NCBI GenBank assembly: GCA_017643165.1
Contig: JAEPNY010000001.1
Location: forward strand, 310,001 to 374,000
From: Psychroserpens sp.
GTDB lineage: Bacteria > Bacteroidota > Bacteroidia > Flavobacteriales > Flavobacteriaceae
Direction: 5' to 3'
Length of the DNA: 64,000 bases
Within the stretch, counting starts at the first letter, position 1; each line of letters opens with the position of its first letter. The notes under the pieces were generated by a model. The model did no database searches and was not told the DNA's origin. It saw only the letters and a program-made list of their open reading frames with translations. The translations under genes and the position numbers were made by a program. Below, one piece after another: positions 7,124 through 15,902 of the stretch.

Positions 7124-9230
7124 ACTGGGACTGAAATTCAATGAGTTGTTTTAGTTCACTTAGGGTAACTTCTTTCATATTGAAATTAAAGTTTGGACTT
7201 ATGTTCGTGTTCGTTTCAATTTGATCAAAATAGATTTTACCATTTTTACGTTTAATAGCAATTATAGTGACCTTCTCGTTTTCTGGAACCATTTGAAAAT
7301 CATAATAACCTTGACGTTGCCAACTTGGTAATACCGCGTTATAAGCTTTAAACACCATACTTATTTTTGCCCCTTCGGAATTTTTAATTTTTATCTTGTA
7401 TTTAAGACGTTTTGTTCTGCGGTTAATAAATCGATCACAGTTGATCCATCCTAAATTAGAACTTTTAAGTACGTAATAATTAACATCGTCGGTTGAAATG
7501 GAATCGTCAATTCCATCAGATATACGAGATTCAAACTCTGATGCCGTCACTACATCTGTACCAGCGGCATAAAGTGGGCGAGGTCTGAGCTGCATGACGC
7601 GTGTTGTAGTTGGAATCTTTGTTTCATCCCAAGGAATTCGTACGACATGTCCGCCGCGCGTTATAGAATCGTCATCTAAGATTACAAATCGAGTATTTTC
7701 CATTTCAAAAAGCGGTTTTCTTAGAATGAATCTTCGATTATTCATGGCATCGATCTCTCTGATAAGTCGCTGTTTTTTGTACGCTTCCCATTGCGCTACA
7801 AATGTTGAATCTACAATAAAATCAGCGTCGTGCATAACTTCACGAATTAGTTCAACAACACCTCTACTTTCAGAATAAATAGTATCCATAATTACTTCTC
7901 TAATATTTACGATTGAGGTACTGTCAGTCGTAAAATCAATAGTTCTAGATTCTAAGTTATTGGAGCTACCTGTTTCAAAGGAAATTCGCAATGGAATAGA
8001 ATATGGAACAATTACTGCTCTACCGCGTTGTCTTCCTGGAATCATTTTTGGCAGTGATCCCATAACACGATTTGCTTCTTCACTTAAACTTTGATATTGT
8101 GCATTAGATTGAATAAAGAATATTGATCCATCAACATCTATTTTAAAGACCACATTTATGCGGTGTAAACCTGATAACCCTTCGCTTACTCCAACACTTG
8201 TATCAAAATTTCTTCCAATAAAACGTGAAATATAATCTTGGGTGCATTTTTTTCTTGCTTCACCTTGAAGGTGATCACATTCAGGAAATGTAGGTGAAAT
8301 TTCCACAACGTTAAAAGGGACTTCAACAGTTGGTTCAACATCTGATACTTCTATAGATTCTAGTCCGTCATTTGGAAGTGTCCAATTGATATTCTCGTCT
8401 TCCCACGAACCTTCAAATAATTGCATATTTTCTTTGAGCGATGACGTCGGAAATGATATTTCTAGTGTAGAACTAGAGTTTAAGGCTAGCGTTGTATTTC
8501 CTTGTCGCGCTTCTAAGTGTAACATTCCACCCGTTTCTAAGAGCTTATTGTTAGAGATTGTAGATAGATTGGAAAGTAAAATATCGCTTAGTGTGTAATA
8601 TTCTGATACGAACAACTCAATCGGACCACTTACAGGTTCATTTGTTGTTGCATTAATAAATGATCCTTTTTTCAGCTTTAATATAGTACCTTCCTTACAT
8701 CGAAGGATGGTGTCAGAATTTTGATGATATGTAAATCGTTGTGACTTTTTGGTAATGCGCTCTTCGGTGCTTATAACAGAACCATACTTCGCAATTTTTG
8801 TAGTTGTATTAAAGGTGATAGCTATTGAATCTTTAGCGATTTTAGAATGCTTAGAAACCGAAACTTTACTACTGTCTTGTACTTTTGTAGTGTCTATTTC
8901 AATAGCGGACTCGATTTTATTTTTGTTGGGAGAAATGGCTGATTTTTGGTTTATCAATGTAAATAATGTAATTATTACGCCTATCGTTAGAATAATAATT
9001 CCAGAAATTTTTACCCACTTGGTGGTTTGATATACTCGTTTTGCTTTCGAAATTTCTGCTTTCAATGCTGTTCGTTTAATGCCATTTAAAAAGATCAAAT
9101 GTTCTTGATATAGTGCATTGAATTCTGCATCAGATTCTAATCTTGCTTCAAACTCATGACGTTCATCCGGGTTAAGATTTTGATTGAGATATTTAGTGAT
9201 CAATTCGATATTTAGAATATAAGTTTCCAT
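7122..9230 (-). CDS. Membrane protein with anti-sigma-like N-terminus and TonB-C-like domain
   Basis: 702 residues from the ATG at 9230; an upstream in-frame Met at 9416 would lie inside the sigma factor gene and is rejected. Residues 1-70 are cytoplasmic and helical (ITKYLNQNLNPDERHEFEARL, as in anti-sigma zinc-finger-like leaders but without a zinc motif); 73-95 is a single membrane span. About 165-285 is a beta-rich domain found in Bacteroidota surface proteins (ETGGMLHLEA). About 316-420 resembles the TonB C-terminal domain: FPECD, INVVFKIDVDGSI, EEANRVMGSLPKMIPGRQRG and PYSIPLRISFE. The last 280 residues are unassigned. It begins ten bases after the sigma gene, so the pair is an operon; it probably controls that sigma factor from the membrane. 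Confidence 0.7.
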   Translation of the reverse strand: METYILNIELITKYLNQNLNPDERHEFEARLESDAEFNALYQEHLIFLNGIKRTALKAEISKAKRVYQTTKWVKISGIIILTIGVIITLFTLINQKSAISPNKNKIESAIEIDTTKVQDSSKVSVSKHSKIAKDSIAITFNTTTKIAKYGSVISTEERITKKSQRFTYHQNSDTILRCKEGTILKLKKGSFINATTNEPVSGPIELFVSEYYTLSDILLSNLSTISNNKLLETGGMLHLEARQGNTTLALNSSSTLEISFPTSSLKENMQLFEGSWEDENINWTLPNDGLESIEVSDVEPTVEVPFNVVEISPTFPECDHLQGEARKKCTQDYISRFIGRNFDTSVGVSEGLSGLHRINVVFKIDVDGSIFFIQSNAQYQSLSEEANRVMGSLPKMIPGRQRGRAVIVPYSIPLRISFETGSSNNLESRTIDFTTDSTSIVNIREVIMDTIYSESRGVVELIREVMHDADFIVDSTFVAQWEAYKKQRLIREIDAMNNRRFILRKPLFEMENTRFVILDDDSITRGGHVVRIPWDETKIPTTTRVMQLRPRPLYAAGTDVVTASEFESRISDGIDDSISTDDVNYYVLKSSNLGWINCDRFINRRTKRLKYKIKIKNSEGAKISMVFKAYNAVLPSWQRQGYYDFQMVPENEKVTIIAIKRKNGKIYFDQIETNTNISPNFNFNMKEVTLSELKQLIEFQSQ

Positions 9231-9240
9231 GCTTGCGTAG

Positions 9241-9783
9241 TTAGAATTGTACAGATTTAGATTTAGTTTGGTAGATGTCCTTTGCTTTTTGCAAGCACTT
9301 ATACTTTTGGTTCTTAGCAATTTTTGCAGACTTAAATTGCATGTCTTTTGCGATGTCTTTAAATGACATGGCTTTGATGTAGAACAGTTGTAATAAGCGC
9401 TGACATCGTTGTCCAATTTCTAAAAAAGCATGTTCAGCGAGTTTGTATTTCTTCTCTTCGATGACCTTTTGGAATTGCTCGATCTCATCGGTTTTTAATT
9501 CTTTCAATTCTTGTTTAGAGATCTGTTTTTTTAGATCAGACCATACAAATCGAGATACAGAATACAGATAGGTGTAAAATGATGAGCTAAGCTCAAAATT
9601 TGTTGTTTGAAGATTCCTGTAAAGAATAATAAGCGCCTCTTGAAAAACGTCGTTTGCGTCGGCTTTGTTTCCGCCTTGTCTTAGAATTAATTTCTCAATT
9701 CTTGGGTAAAGTTGATATAACTTTTGGAAGGCTTTTTCCCTATGACCGTTTTTTAAAAGTGCTAAAATGTCTTGATCGCTCAT
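9241..9783 (-). CDS. ECF-type RNA polymerase sigma factor
   Basis: 180 residues. Region 2 is visible at about 20-90 (FQKLYQLYPRIEKLIL, ADANDVFQEALIILYRNL, FYTYLYSVSRFVWSDLKK) and region 4 at about 120-170 (EIGQRCQRLLQLFYIKAMSFKDIAKDM). Region 4.2 is divergent (FKSAKIAKNQKYKCLQKAKDIY) but keeps the helix-turn-helix spacing. This fits the Bacteroidota sigma-70 family sigma factors paired with membrane partners. It lies immediately upstream of the TonB-C-like membrane protein. Target promoters are unknown. Confidence 0.85.
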   Translation of the reverse strand: MSDQDILALLKNGHREKAFQKLYQLYPRIEKLILRQGGNKADANDVFQEALIILYRNLQTTNFELSSSFYTYLYSVSRFVWSDLKKQISKQELKELKTDEIEQFQKVIEEKKYKLAEHAFLEIGQRCQRLLQLFYIKAMSFKDIAKDMQFKSAKIAKNQKYKCLQKAKDIYQTKSKSVQF

Positions 9784-9874
9784 AAACTGCTTTTACTTAT
9801 TAATGGTCAAAAGTTGAAAAGGTCTCCTAATTATTTTCAAGAATAATCAATAATAATACCAAAATACGAGAATT

Positions 9875-10198
9875 CTATCTAGCGCAGTTAACACATAAGA
9901 GACTTTCTGGTCGTATCAAAATACGACCTACAGGAATGGGTTGTTTACACTTTAAACAAATACCAAAATCGGCATCTTCAATTTTTGAAAGTACAATATG
10001 AAGTTTTTTAAGTTTCGTTTCCGCTTGTCTTAACGAAGCCTCATTAATGGATTTATTGTTTATAGCATCCATTCTACTTACTCTTCCAATAGCATCACTT
10101 GGCGAGATAGGTTGGGTTAAATCTTTGTAATGCTGAATGGCATGTTCCGTTTTTTCAATTTCGTCTTCTACAGTTTTACGAATTTCAACTTTATCCAT
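9875..10198 (-). CDS. TraR/DksA-family zinc-finger protein
   Basis: About 107 residues from the ATG at 10198 (MDKVEIRK); two further in-frame Met codons at 10204 and 10219 are possible but lie deeper inside the upstream gene. The N-terminal half is a coiled coil; the C-terminus has four cysteines (CLKCKQPIPVGRIL ... CVNCAR) forming the DksA/TraR zinc finger. The coiled-coil tip lacks a clear DxxDxA motif, so true DksA activity at RNA polymerase is uncertain. It overlaps the small membrane protein gene by eight bases, third gene of a likely djlA-membrane-dksA operon. Confidence 0.78.
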   Translation of the reverse strand: MDKVEIRKTVEDEIEKTEHAIQHYKDLTQPISPSDAIGRVSRMDAINNKSINEASLRQAETKLKKLHIVLSKIEDADFGICLKCKQPIPVGRILIRPESLLCVNCAR

Positions 10199-10403
10199 CA
10201 GCATCGGTTTTATGTTCATCTTCGGTTGACGTCAAAGACTTGTCGACGTATTCTATAGGTTGTTTTTCAAAGGTGCTGGGATGCTCTAAGATCCCTAAGT
10301 TGGAATCTGGATTAGAATCTTTTGGAACAATTAGTTTGACAATCAAGACAGCGGCCAAAATAATTATGATAAATCCTATGATCCAATATAATAACATACT
10401 CAC
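10191..10403 (-). CDS. Small single-span membrane protein
   Basis: 70 residues. Residues about 4-27 are a strong membrane helix (LLYWIIGFIIIILAAVLIVKLIV), followed by a soluble acidic tail with no cysteines. No family recognised. It starts three bases after the djlA-like gene stop and overlaps the dksA-like gene, so it is translated as part of that operon. It may anchor or modulate one of its neighbours, which is only inference from position. Confidence 0.6.
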   Translation of the reverse strand: MSMLLYWIIGFIIIILAAVLIVKLIVPKDSNPDSNLGILEHPSTFEKQPIEYVDKSLTSTEDEHKTDADG

Positions 10404-10406
10404 ATA

Positions 10407-11204
10407 TTAAAATCCGCGTTCTTTTTGAAGATGTTCATAGGCTTTTTGAACCTCTCTAAACTTTTCTTCGGCTCCTTCCTGATGCTCTTTCCCTAAATGT
10501 ATCACGCGATCTGGATGATATTTTTTCGCCATTTTTCTGTAGGCACTTTTAATGTCCTCATCAGATGCTGATTTGTCAATTTCTAGAATTTTATAAGCAT
10601 TGTCTTTGCTATTATAGAACATTGCTTTTATACTTTCATAATCGCGATTGCTAATGCGAAGATAGCCTGCCATCATATAGATTTGATCGATTTCACTATC
10701 GGTAACAACGCCATCTGCCTTTGCGATCCCAAATAGAAAATGGAGTAACTGTAGACGCGACGAATGATCCATCATATCTCTAATTTGGAAGCATACTTTT
10801 CTAACAGGAATATCCTGCTTATTAATATTTTTAAATAATCGAAACGCATGATTTGCACGCTCTTTACCATACATGCTAACGAATTGAGAGCGCACATAAT
10901 CCAACTCAGCTTGATCTTGACGACCGTCAGCTTTTATAACGACTGAGGCCAGAATGAGTAAACTCACTTCAAAATCTCCTGATTGCGTTGTTGGTTTTGA
11001 TCTGGGACGAGTTTGCCTTGATGAGCGGTATGGTTCAGATCTACGACTACTTCTGCTTTGTCGCGTACGACCCTCACCCAGTAAGCTGCCACTTTGATCA
11101 GTTGCTCCGTCAATTAAGCTTCCAATTGCTAGACCAATTATTGCTCCAATTGGTCCTCCAAACGACCAGCCTAAGGCGCCACCTATCCATTTTGCAAAAC
11201 TCAT
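10407..11204 (-). CDS. djlA: DjlA-like co-chaperone (TerB plus J-domain)
   Basis: 265 residues in the DjlA order. About 1-35 is a Gly-rich hydrophobic N-terminus ([21 protein letters not shown]), about 40-75 a Ser/Arg linker, about 77-185 a TerB-like helical domain ([35 protein letters not shown]), and about 200-265 a J-domain with the essential HPD (KKYHPDR). J-domains stimulate DnaK ATPase, here near the inner membrane. It is first in a three-gene operon with its own promoter just upstream. Confidence 0.85.
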   Translation of the reverse strand: MSFAKWIGGALGWSFGGPIGAIIGLAIGSLIDGATDQSGSLLGEGRTRQSRSSRRSEPYRSSRQTRPRSKPTTQSGDFEVSLLILASVVIKADGRQDQAELDYVRSQFVSMYGKERANHAFRLFKNINKQDIPVRKVCFQIRDMMDHSSRLQLLHFLFGIAKADGVVTDSEIDQIYMMAGYLRISNRDYESIKAMFYNSKDNAYKILEIDKSASDEDIKSAYRKMAKKYHPDRVIHLGKEHQEGAEEKFREVQKAYEHLQKERGF

Positions 11205-11227
11205 ATACTATTGATTTTATTTATATT

Positions 11228-11235
11228 CAAATATA
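11228..11235 (-). promoter_or_regulatory. -7 promoter element (TATATTTG on - strand)
   Basis: CAAATATA on the + strand reads TATATTTG on the - strand, an exact TAnnTTTG match 24 bases upstream of the djlA-like start. Confidence 0.5.
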
Positions 11236-11278
11236 CTATTTGTTAGTAGAAAGGCTACGGACTTTGTTACACAATTGG

Positions 11279-11286
11279 TATCTTTG
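11279..11286 (+). promoter_or_regulatory. -7 promoter element (TATCTTTG) of bacilliredoxin gene
   Basis: TATCTTTG followed by CA, an exact consensus match 33 bases before the start at 11319. It is divergent from the djlA-like promoter about 45 bases away. Confidence 0.6.
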
Positions 11287-11318
11287 CAATTCGAAATATT
11301 AATTTAAAAGAAAAACAT

Positions 11319-11729
11319 ATGTATCCAGCAGAATTAGTGAAGCCAATGCGTGAAGATTTAACCAGTGTTGGTTTCGAGGAATTACACTCAGCAGATGCTG
11401 TTGAAAGCGCTTTAGCAAAAGAAGGAACAACTTTAGTTGTTGTGAATTCAGTTTGTGGATGTGCTGCAGCAAATGCAAGACCTGGTGCTAAAGTAAGCTT
11501 ACAAAACGCAAAGCGTCCAGATCATATCGTTACTGTTTTTGCAGGTGTTGATAAAGAAGCTGTTGAGAAGGCAAGAGAACACATGATTCCATTTCCTCCA
11601 AGTTCACCTAGTATGGCACTTTTTAGAGATGGAGAATTAGTTCACATGCTTGAACGTCATCATATTGAGGGTCGTCCAGCAGAATTGATTGCCGAAAACT
11701 TAATGGATGCTTACAACGAGTATTGCTAA
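11319..11729 (+). CDS. Bacilliredoxin (BrxA/BrxB, YphP/YqiW family)
   Basis: 136 residues with the family CGC redox motif in VNSVCGCAAANARPG (C46, C48), plus KVSLQNAKRP, the FPPSSPSMALF stretch and a C-terminal cysteine (DAYNEYC). In Firmicutes these proteins remove bacillithiol from mixed disulfides; Bacteroidota also make bacillithiol in some lineages, so a de-bacillithiolation role is likely but inferred. The length equals the family norm. It is monocistronic: own promoter and a terminator right after. Confidence 0.9.
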   Translation: MYPAELVKPMREDLTSVGFEELHSADAVESALAKEGTTLVVVNSVCGCAAANARPGAKVSLQNAKRPDHIVTVFAGVDKEAVEKAREHMIPFPPSSPSMALFRDGELVHMLERHHIEGRPAELIAENLMDAYNEYC

Positions 11730-11753
11730 ATTTAGTGACATAAAAATGAAGTT

Positions 11754-11781
11754 AAAACCACGATTTGATCGTGGTTTTTTT
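11754..11781 (+). terminator. Intrinsic terminator after bacilliredoxin gene
   Basis: AACCACGAT-TTG-ATCGTGGTT hairpin followed by seven Ts. Confidence 0.85.
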
Positions 11782-11813
11782 GTGTATATGCAGCATTGAT
11801 TTAATTTTACCGC

Positions 11814-12554
11814 ATGAGAAAGCTTTTGGCGTATCCATTAACCGTTTTGTATTTCATATTCTTTGGATTGACCCTTTTAGTGTTCCATCCGATTCAGTGG
11901 GGATGTTTCAATATTTTTGGGTATCAGGCACACAAAAAAAGTGTTGATGCATTACAGTTTTTTCTTATGCGTTGCTTAAACGTTCTAGGGACTAGATTTA
12001 GTTGGAAGAACCCTTACACGATCTCAACAGATCAACCTTTATTGATAGTATCCAACCATCAAAGCATGTATGATATTTCTCCCATCATGTGGTATTTGAG
12101 GAAACATCATGTTAAATTCGTTTCTAAAAAAGAACTCGGGAAGGGAATTCCAAGTGTTTCTTATAATCTTAGGAATGGTGGATCGGTTTTAATTGATCGA
12201 AAGAACCCTCGTCAGGCACTTCCAGCAATGACTCAATTTGGGGAATATATTGAAACGAACAATAGAGCTGCTGTGATCTTTCCCGAAGGTACAAGAAGCA
12301 AGGATGGAACTCCCAAACCTTTTAAAACTAAAGGACTTCAATTGTTGTTTGAAAAAGTACCTTCTGCTTTAATTGTTCCTATTACAGTCAACAACTCTTG
12401 GAAGATGTTACGTTATGGAAAATTTCCAATGGGAATAGGAAACCACTTAAAATTTGAGGTTCATCAACCTATAAAGTTGAGTGAAGTGGAAGATCATAAC
12501 AAGCTCATCTCAAACATCGAGAAAACCATTACAGAAGCCATAATTATTAACTAG
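11814..12554 (+). CDS. plsC: 1-acyl-sn-glycerol-3-phosphate acyltransferase
   Basis: 246 residues. Hydrophobic N-terminus (about 5-30), then the PlsC catalytic box NHQSMYD (N81-D87, the HxxxxD motif), substrate-binding FPEGTRS (156-162) and the block IVPITVNNSW. It makes phosphatidic acid from lysophosphatidic acid at the inner membrane. The stop overlaps the GTG start of the HD hydrolase gene by one base, so the two are coupled. Confidence 0.9.
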   Translation: MRKLLAYPLTVLYFIFFGLTLLVFHPIQWGCFNIFGYQAHKKSVDALQFFLMRCLNVLGTRFSWKNPYTISTDQPLLIVSNHQSMYDISPIMWYLRKHHVKFVSKKELGKGIPSVSYNLRNGGSVLIDRKNPRQALPAMTQFGEYIETNNRAAVIFPEGTRSKDGTPKPFKTKGLQLLFEKVPSALIVPITVNNSWKMLRYGKFPMGIGNHLKFEVHQPIKLSEVEDHNKLISNIEKTITEAIIIN

Positions 12555-13213
12555 TGACAAGCATTCAGGAATTTCATATCGCATCTACGAAAACCTTCGT
12601 TCAGGAAACCTTAGCGAATGCCGAAGGCGGACATGACTGGTTCCATATTGAGCGTGTTTACAACAACGCAATTCAAATTGCAAAAACTGAAAATGTTGAT
12701 CTTTACATTGTTGCATTAGGTGCGTTACTTCACGATATTGCAGATAGTAAATTTCATAACGGTGATGAATCTGTTGGGCCCAAAATAGCAAGAGAATTTT
12801 TATTCCAGTTAAATGTGGATTCAGTTGATATAGAACACGTCGTTAACATAATTGAGAATGTCTCATTTAAAGGTGGTCGTGTCGAACGTACGTTCTCTTC
12901 AATGGAGTTAGATGTGATACAAGATGCCGATCGTTTAGATGCTCTAGGCGCTATTGGAATTGCACGAACATTTAATTATGGTGGTTTCAAAAACAGAAAG
13001 ATATATGATCCCAAGATTGCACCAAATCTTGAAATGACCACAGAAGAATATAAAGCCTCTACGGCGCCAACGATAAATCATTTTTACGAAAAACTTTTAT
13101 TGCTTAAAGACCGTATGAATACGAAAACCGGAACGCGGATGGCAATAAGGCGTCATGAATATATGGAAGATTTTTTGAAACAATTCTATGACGAATGGGA
13201 TGGATTAAAATAA
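12554..13213 (+). CDS. HD-domain phosphohydrolase (YpgQ/YedJ-like)
   Basis: 219 residues. The start is GTG at 12554, overlapping the plsC stop (TAGTG); no ATG lies before the conserved region, so GTG is required. The metal ligands of the HD fold are visible: HDWFHIERV (H27, H31), ALLHDIADSKF (H60, D61) and QDADRLDALGAIG. Relatives hydrolyse nucleoside triphosphates or related nucleotides; the true substrate here is unknown. Confidence 0.85.
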   Translation: MTSIQEFHIASTKTFVQETLANAEGGHDWFHIERVYNNAIQIAKTENVDLYIVALGALLHDIADSKFHNGDESVGPKIAREFLFQLNVDSVDIEHVVNIIENVSFKGGRVERTFSSMELDVIQDADRLDALGAIGIARTFNYGGFKNRKIYDPKIAPNLEMTTEEYKASTAPTINHFYEKLLLLKDRMNTKTGTRMAIRRHEYMEDFLKQFYDEWDGLK

Positions 13214-13246
13214 AAAAAGGCTCACAAAAATGTGAACCTTTTTTTA
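13214..13246. terminator. Bidirectional intrinsic terminator
   Basis: AAAGG-C-TCACA pairs with TGTGA-A-CCTTT across an AAAA loop with one mismatch, flanked by A- and T-tracts. It serves the convergent HD gene and the lipoprotein gene. Confidence 0.75.
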
Positions 13247-13263
13247 TTATATCTGTTTGATGA

Positions 13264-14034
13264 CTATTGTAAATACGTATAAGTCAATGAGAAAATACTT
13301 GTTGTATCACCATCAAAATCGTCAAATTCCGTAGACGTTGCAGTTGCAGAAGTAGGATAATTGTTGGCATTGTATACATAATCCATAGATAATTCTGCTA
13401 AAACAGTACCATCAAGTTCGCGATAGGTAATCTTTTTGATATTTTTAGATGGGAATAATGCAGAAGCTTGAACTAGCTGAGGTGCGTTTGGATTTGCACT
13501 AAAATTAAACTGTACATTATCCATGATATCTATTCCACCAGCGGCTTGGATTGTAAAGAAATATGGGTTTAATTGTGTTTCATATTCGATTTCAGCTCTG
13601 TATTCTACAGTGACGTCCATATTGGTGTCCCAATCGAATTCTGTTTCGAAAAAACTAAGAAGCACTGGATTTCCATCCGTATTATATGTTAATACCTCTC
13701 CAGTTTCAAAAGCATCGTATGGTGCTTCATATAATTCGTCAACAGAGAATACGTCTGGTCCGCTTTGAACATTAGCTAAATCGCCATTTTCGTATGCAAA
13801 AACTCCGGTTTCAACACCATCCGTTACACTAGTAACACGATTGGCGGCATCATAACTAACTGTTATTGTTCTGTTTTCACTAGGATCTTGAGCTGATACT
13901 ACAGAAATACTAGAAATTAATTGAGATACGGCTCCTGGATTGTCATCGATAAAGCTATCTGAATTTGAATCGTCACTACATGAAAAACATAAGGCTAATG
14001 CTAAGGCGAAGACTGGTAATAATTTAAGTTTCAT
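13264..14034 (-). CDS. Lipoprotein of unknown function, possibly surface-exposed
   Basis: 256 residues with a lipobox (LCFSC, C19) followed at once by SDDSNSD. Acidic residues just after the cysteine resemble the lipoprotein export signal of Flavobacteriia that sends lipoproteins to the cell surface. The body is beta-rich with repeats of the kind ISVVSAQ..., YDAANRVTSVTDG..., YTYLQ, reminiscent of YD/RHS-like or DUF4595-type lipoproteins. No enzymatic motif. Function unknown. Confidence 0.6.
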   Translation of the reverse strand: MKLKLLPVFALALALCFSCSDDSNSDSFIDDNPGAVSQLISSISVVSAQDPSENRTITVSYDAANRVTSVTDGVETGVFAYENGDLANVQSGPDVFSVDELYEAPYDAFETGEVLTYNTDGNPVLLSFFETEFDWDTNMDVTVEYRAEIEYETQLNPYFFTIQAAGGIDIMDNVQFNFSANPNAPQLVQASALFPSKNIKKITYRELDGTVLAELSMDYVYNANNYPTSATATSTEFDDFDGDTTSIFSLTYTYLQ

Positions 14035-14167
14035 AAAATGTATTTTAATTGATAAAATTTAGTGGATCGAAAATAGTAAATTCAGTTTATTATTGAAGGA
14101 AAAATCGCTTTTTTCTACAATAACTACGATTTTTTACACGTATTGTAAGTCTTTAAGATTTAAACCT

Positions 14168-15109
14168 TTAGTTCTGTTGTAATTTTGATATCATTTCAGC
14201 AGTCATCTTTTCAATATCATAATCGTGCTGCCAATTCCAGTCCTGACGCGCTTCAGAATCGTTTATAGATTTTGGCCATGAATCGGCAATCCCTTGACGG
14301 TAATCTGGTCTATAGGTGATCTCGAATTCTGGAATATGAACTTTGATAGCTTCAGAAAGTGCTGCTGGTGTAAAGCTCATGGCAGCTAAATTATATGAAG
14401 AACGTATTTTGATGGCGTCACTAGGCGCTTTCATAATATTTACTGTCGCGTTGATTGCATCGTCCATATACATCATTGGGAGTTCAGTGTTTTCAGATAA
14501 AAAACACTCATATGATTTGTGCTTTATAGCTTCATGGTAGATCTCTACAGCATAATCAGTAGTACCTCCTCCTGGTAAGGTTTTCCAGCTTATTAGACCA
14601 GGATATCGTATGCTGCGAACGTCTACGCCATATTTGTCATGATAGTATTCGCACCATCGTTCTCCAACTTGTTTTGTAATTCCATATACAGTTGTTGGTT
14701 CCATTATGGTATGCTGAGGTGTGTTCTGTTTAGGTGTAGTAGGTCCGAAAACGGCAATACTCGAAGGCCAAAATACGTGTTTTATAAATCCGTCTTTTGC
14801 CAAGTTAAGCACATGAAATAACGAGGACATATTTAAATCCCACGCACGCTTTGGATGCTTTTCTCCAGTAGCACTTAGCATTGCAGCCATGAGATAAATA
14901 GTATCTATTTTATGCTTATCTACACAACTGCGAACAGAACTATAATCTTGGGCATCTACAATTTCAAAAATTCCTGAATTAACAACGTCTAAATTATTAT
15001 AAGCTATGTCACTGGCAATCACATTGTCATATCCGTAGACATCTTTTAGTTTAAAAGTAAGCTCAGAACCTATTTGTCCGCAGGCTCCAATAATCAAAAC
15101 TTTAGGCAT
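14168..15109 (-). CDS. tdh: L-threonine 3-dehydrogenase, SDR (epimerase-like) type
   Basis: 313 residues. NAD-binding GxxGxxG (G8, G11, G14 in IIGACGQIG), catalytic Tyr-x3-Lys (Y142-K146 in VYGITK) with PSSIAVFG upstream, and the family blocks RYPGLISWKT and GGGTTDYAVEIYHEA that separate the UDP-galactose-epimerase-like threonine dehydrogenases (first characterised in Flavobacterium) from sugar epimerases. It oxidises threonine to 2-amino-3-oxobutyrate. The usual partner ligase (kbl) is not in this window. Confidence 0.88.
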   Translation of the reverse strand: MPKVLIIGACGQIGSELTFKLKDVYGYDNVIASDIAYNNLDVVNSGIFEIVDAQDYSSVRSCVDKHKIDTIYLMAAMLSATGEKHPKRAWDLNMSSLFHVLNLAKDGFIKHVFWPSSIAVFGPTTPKQNTPQHTIMEPTTVYGITKQVGERWCEYYHDKYGVDVRSIRYPGLISWKTLPGGGTTDYAVEIYHEAIKHKSYECFLSENTELPMMYMDDAINATVNIMKAPSDAIKIRSSYNLAAMSFTPAALSEAIKVHIPEFEITYRPDYRQGIADSWPKSINDSEARQDWNWQHDYDIEKMTAEMISKLQQN

Positions 15110-15133
15110 AGTTTTAGGGAATTATGTGCATGC

Positions 15134-15141
15134 CAAATTTA
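15134..15141 (-). promoter_or_regulatory. -7 promoter element (TAAATTTG on - strand) for tdh
   Basis: CAAATTTA on the + strand, an exact consensus match 25 bases upstream of the tdh start; a TTTG on the - strand (15158-15161) is 16 bases further out as a possible -33 box. Confidence 0.45.
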
Positions 15142-15264
15142 ACAAGAATAATGGCGTCAAAAAATTTAAAAAACATAAAATTAACATCTCTTTAATTTTT
15201 GTTAATTGGTGTTCAATTTTAATGGCTTTAAGTATATTTACTGCTTTAAAAGAAAGTTTAAGTG

Positions 15265-15792
15265 ATGCGCAAACATATAATAGTTTTAATCTGTCTTTCA
15301 GTGTTTGTATTTAGTTGTGATGATAAATCATCGACTGAAACCGTTGTTGAAACGCAAGAGGAAATAGCATCACGAACAATTAGCCAGAATGATATTGAAA
15401 GCCTGCGCTATACAGAATTTGAATTAAGTAGTGATTCGGAAAAGGCGGTTACAGACTGGCAGAAATTTCAAGAGTTATTGAAGCAAACTGATTTTTTGAA
15501 AAAGGCGGACCTAAGTTTTTTTGGAGGCGATCGTTTATTACTTACCACATTTTTTCAAGAGTTAACAGTAGAGATGCCTCAAAAACTTAAAACAAATGAG
15601 ATTATGGCGCGTATGGTTGTACTGGAGACCAAAGCCCAAAAATTGAACAGCCTATTACGATTGGATAATATTCCTAAAGCAGATCGATTACTTGCCGTTA
15701 AGGAATATCTAGTTGCACTCTCGAACTTAAAACTTCAAATTAATAAGAAGTTTGAATATGATAAGAATAAGGCATTGATGACGGACTTTTAA
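15265..15792 (+). CDS. Helical lipoprotein of unknown function
   Basis: 175 residues from the ATG at 15265 (a GTG lies three bases earlier). Lipobox FVFSC (C18), then DDKSSTET. The mature part is predicted helical (DWQKFQELLKQTDFL, MVVLETKAQKLNSLLR, EYLVALSNLKLQINKKFEYD), like periplasmic four-helix proteins, but no family is recognised. It is probably attached to the periplasmic side of the outer membrane. It stands upstream of the M13 peptidase in the same direction with a 110-base gap. Confidence 0.6.
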   Translation: MRKHIIVLICLSVFVFSCDDKSSTETVVETQEEIASRTISQNDIESLRYTEFELSSDSEKAVTDWQKFQELLKQTDFLKKADLSFFGGDRLLLTTFFQELTVEMPQKLKTNEIMARMVVLETKAQKLNSLLRLDNIPKADRLLAVKEYLVALSNLKLQINKKFEYDKNKALMTDF

Positions 15793-15902
15793 GGATAAAT
15801 CCGAGTCTAAATAGTCTTAATATTTTGTTAATATGTAACAAAAAGGCGTCTCAGGGGTCTAATATTTAACTAATTTTAATCAACAATAATCCCACAAGCA
15901 TT

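Noticed and set aside
9231-9416. N-terminal extension of the sigma-partner protein to a Met at 9416
   Set aside because: It lies wholly inside the sigma factor coding region, has low-complexity Ser/Lys composition, and the natural start METYIL at 9230 follows ten bases after the sigma stop.
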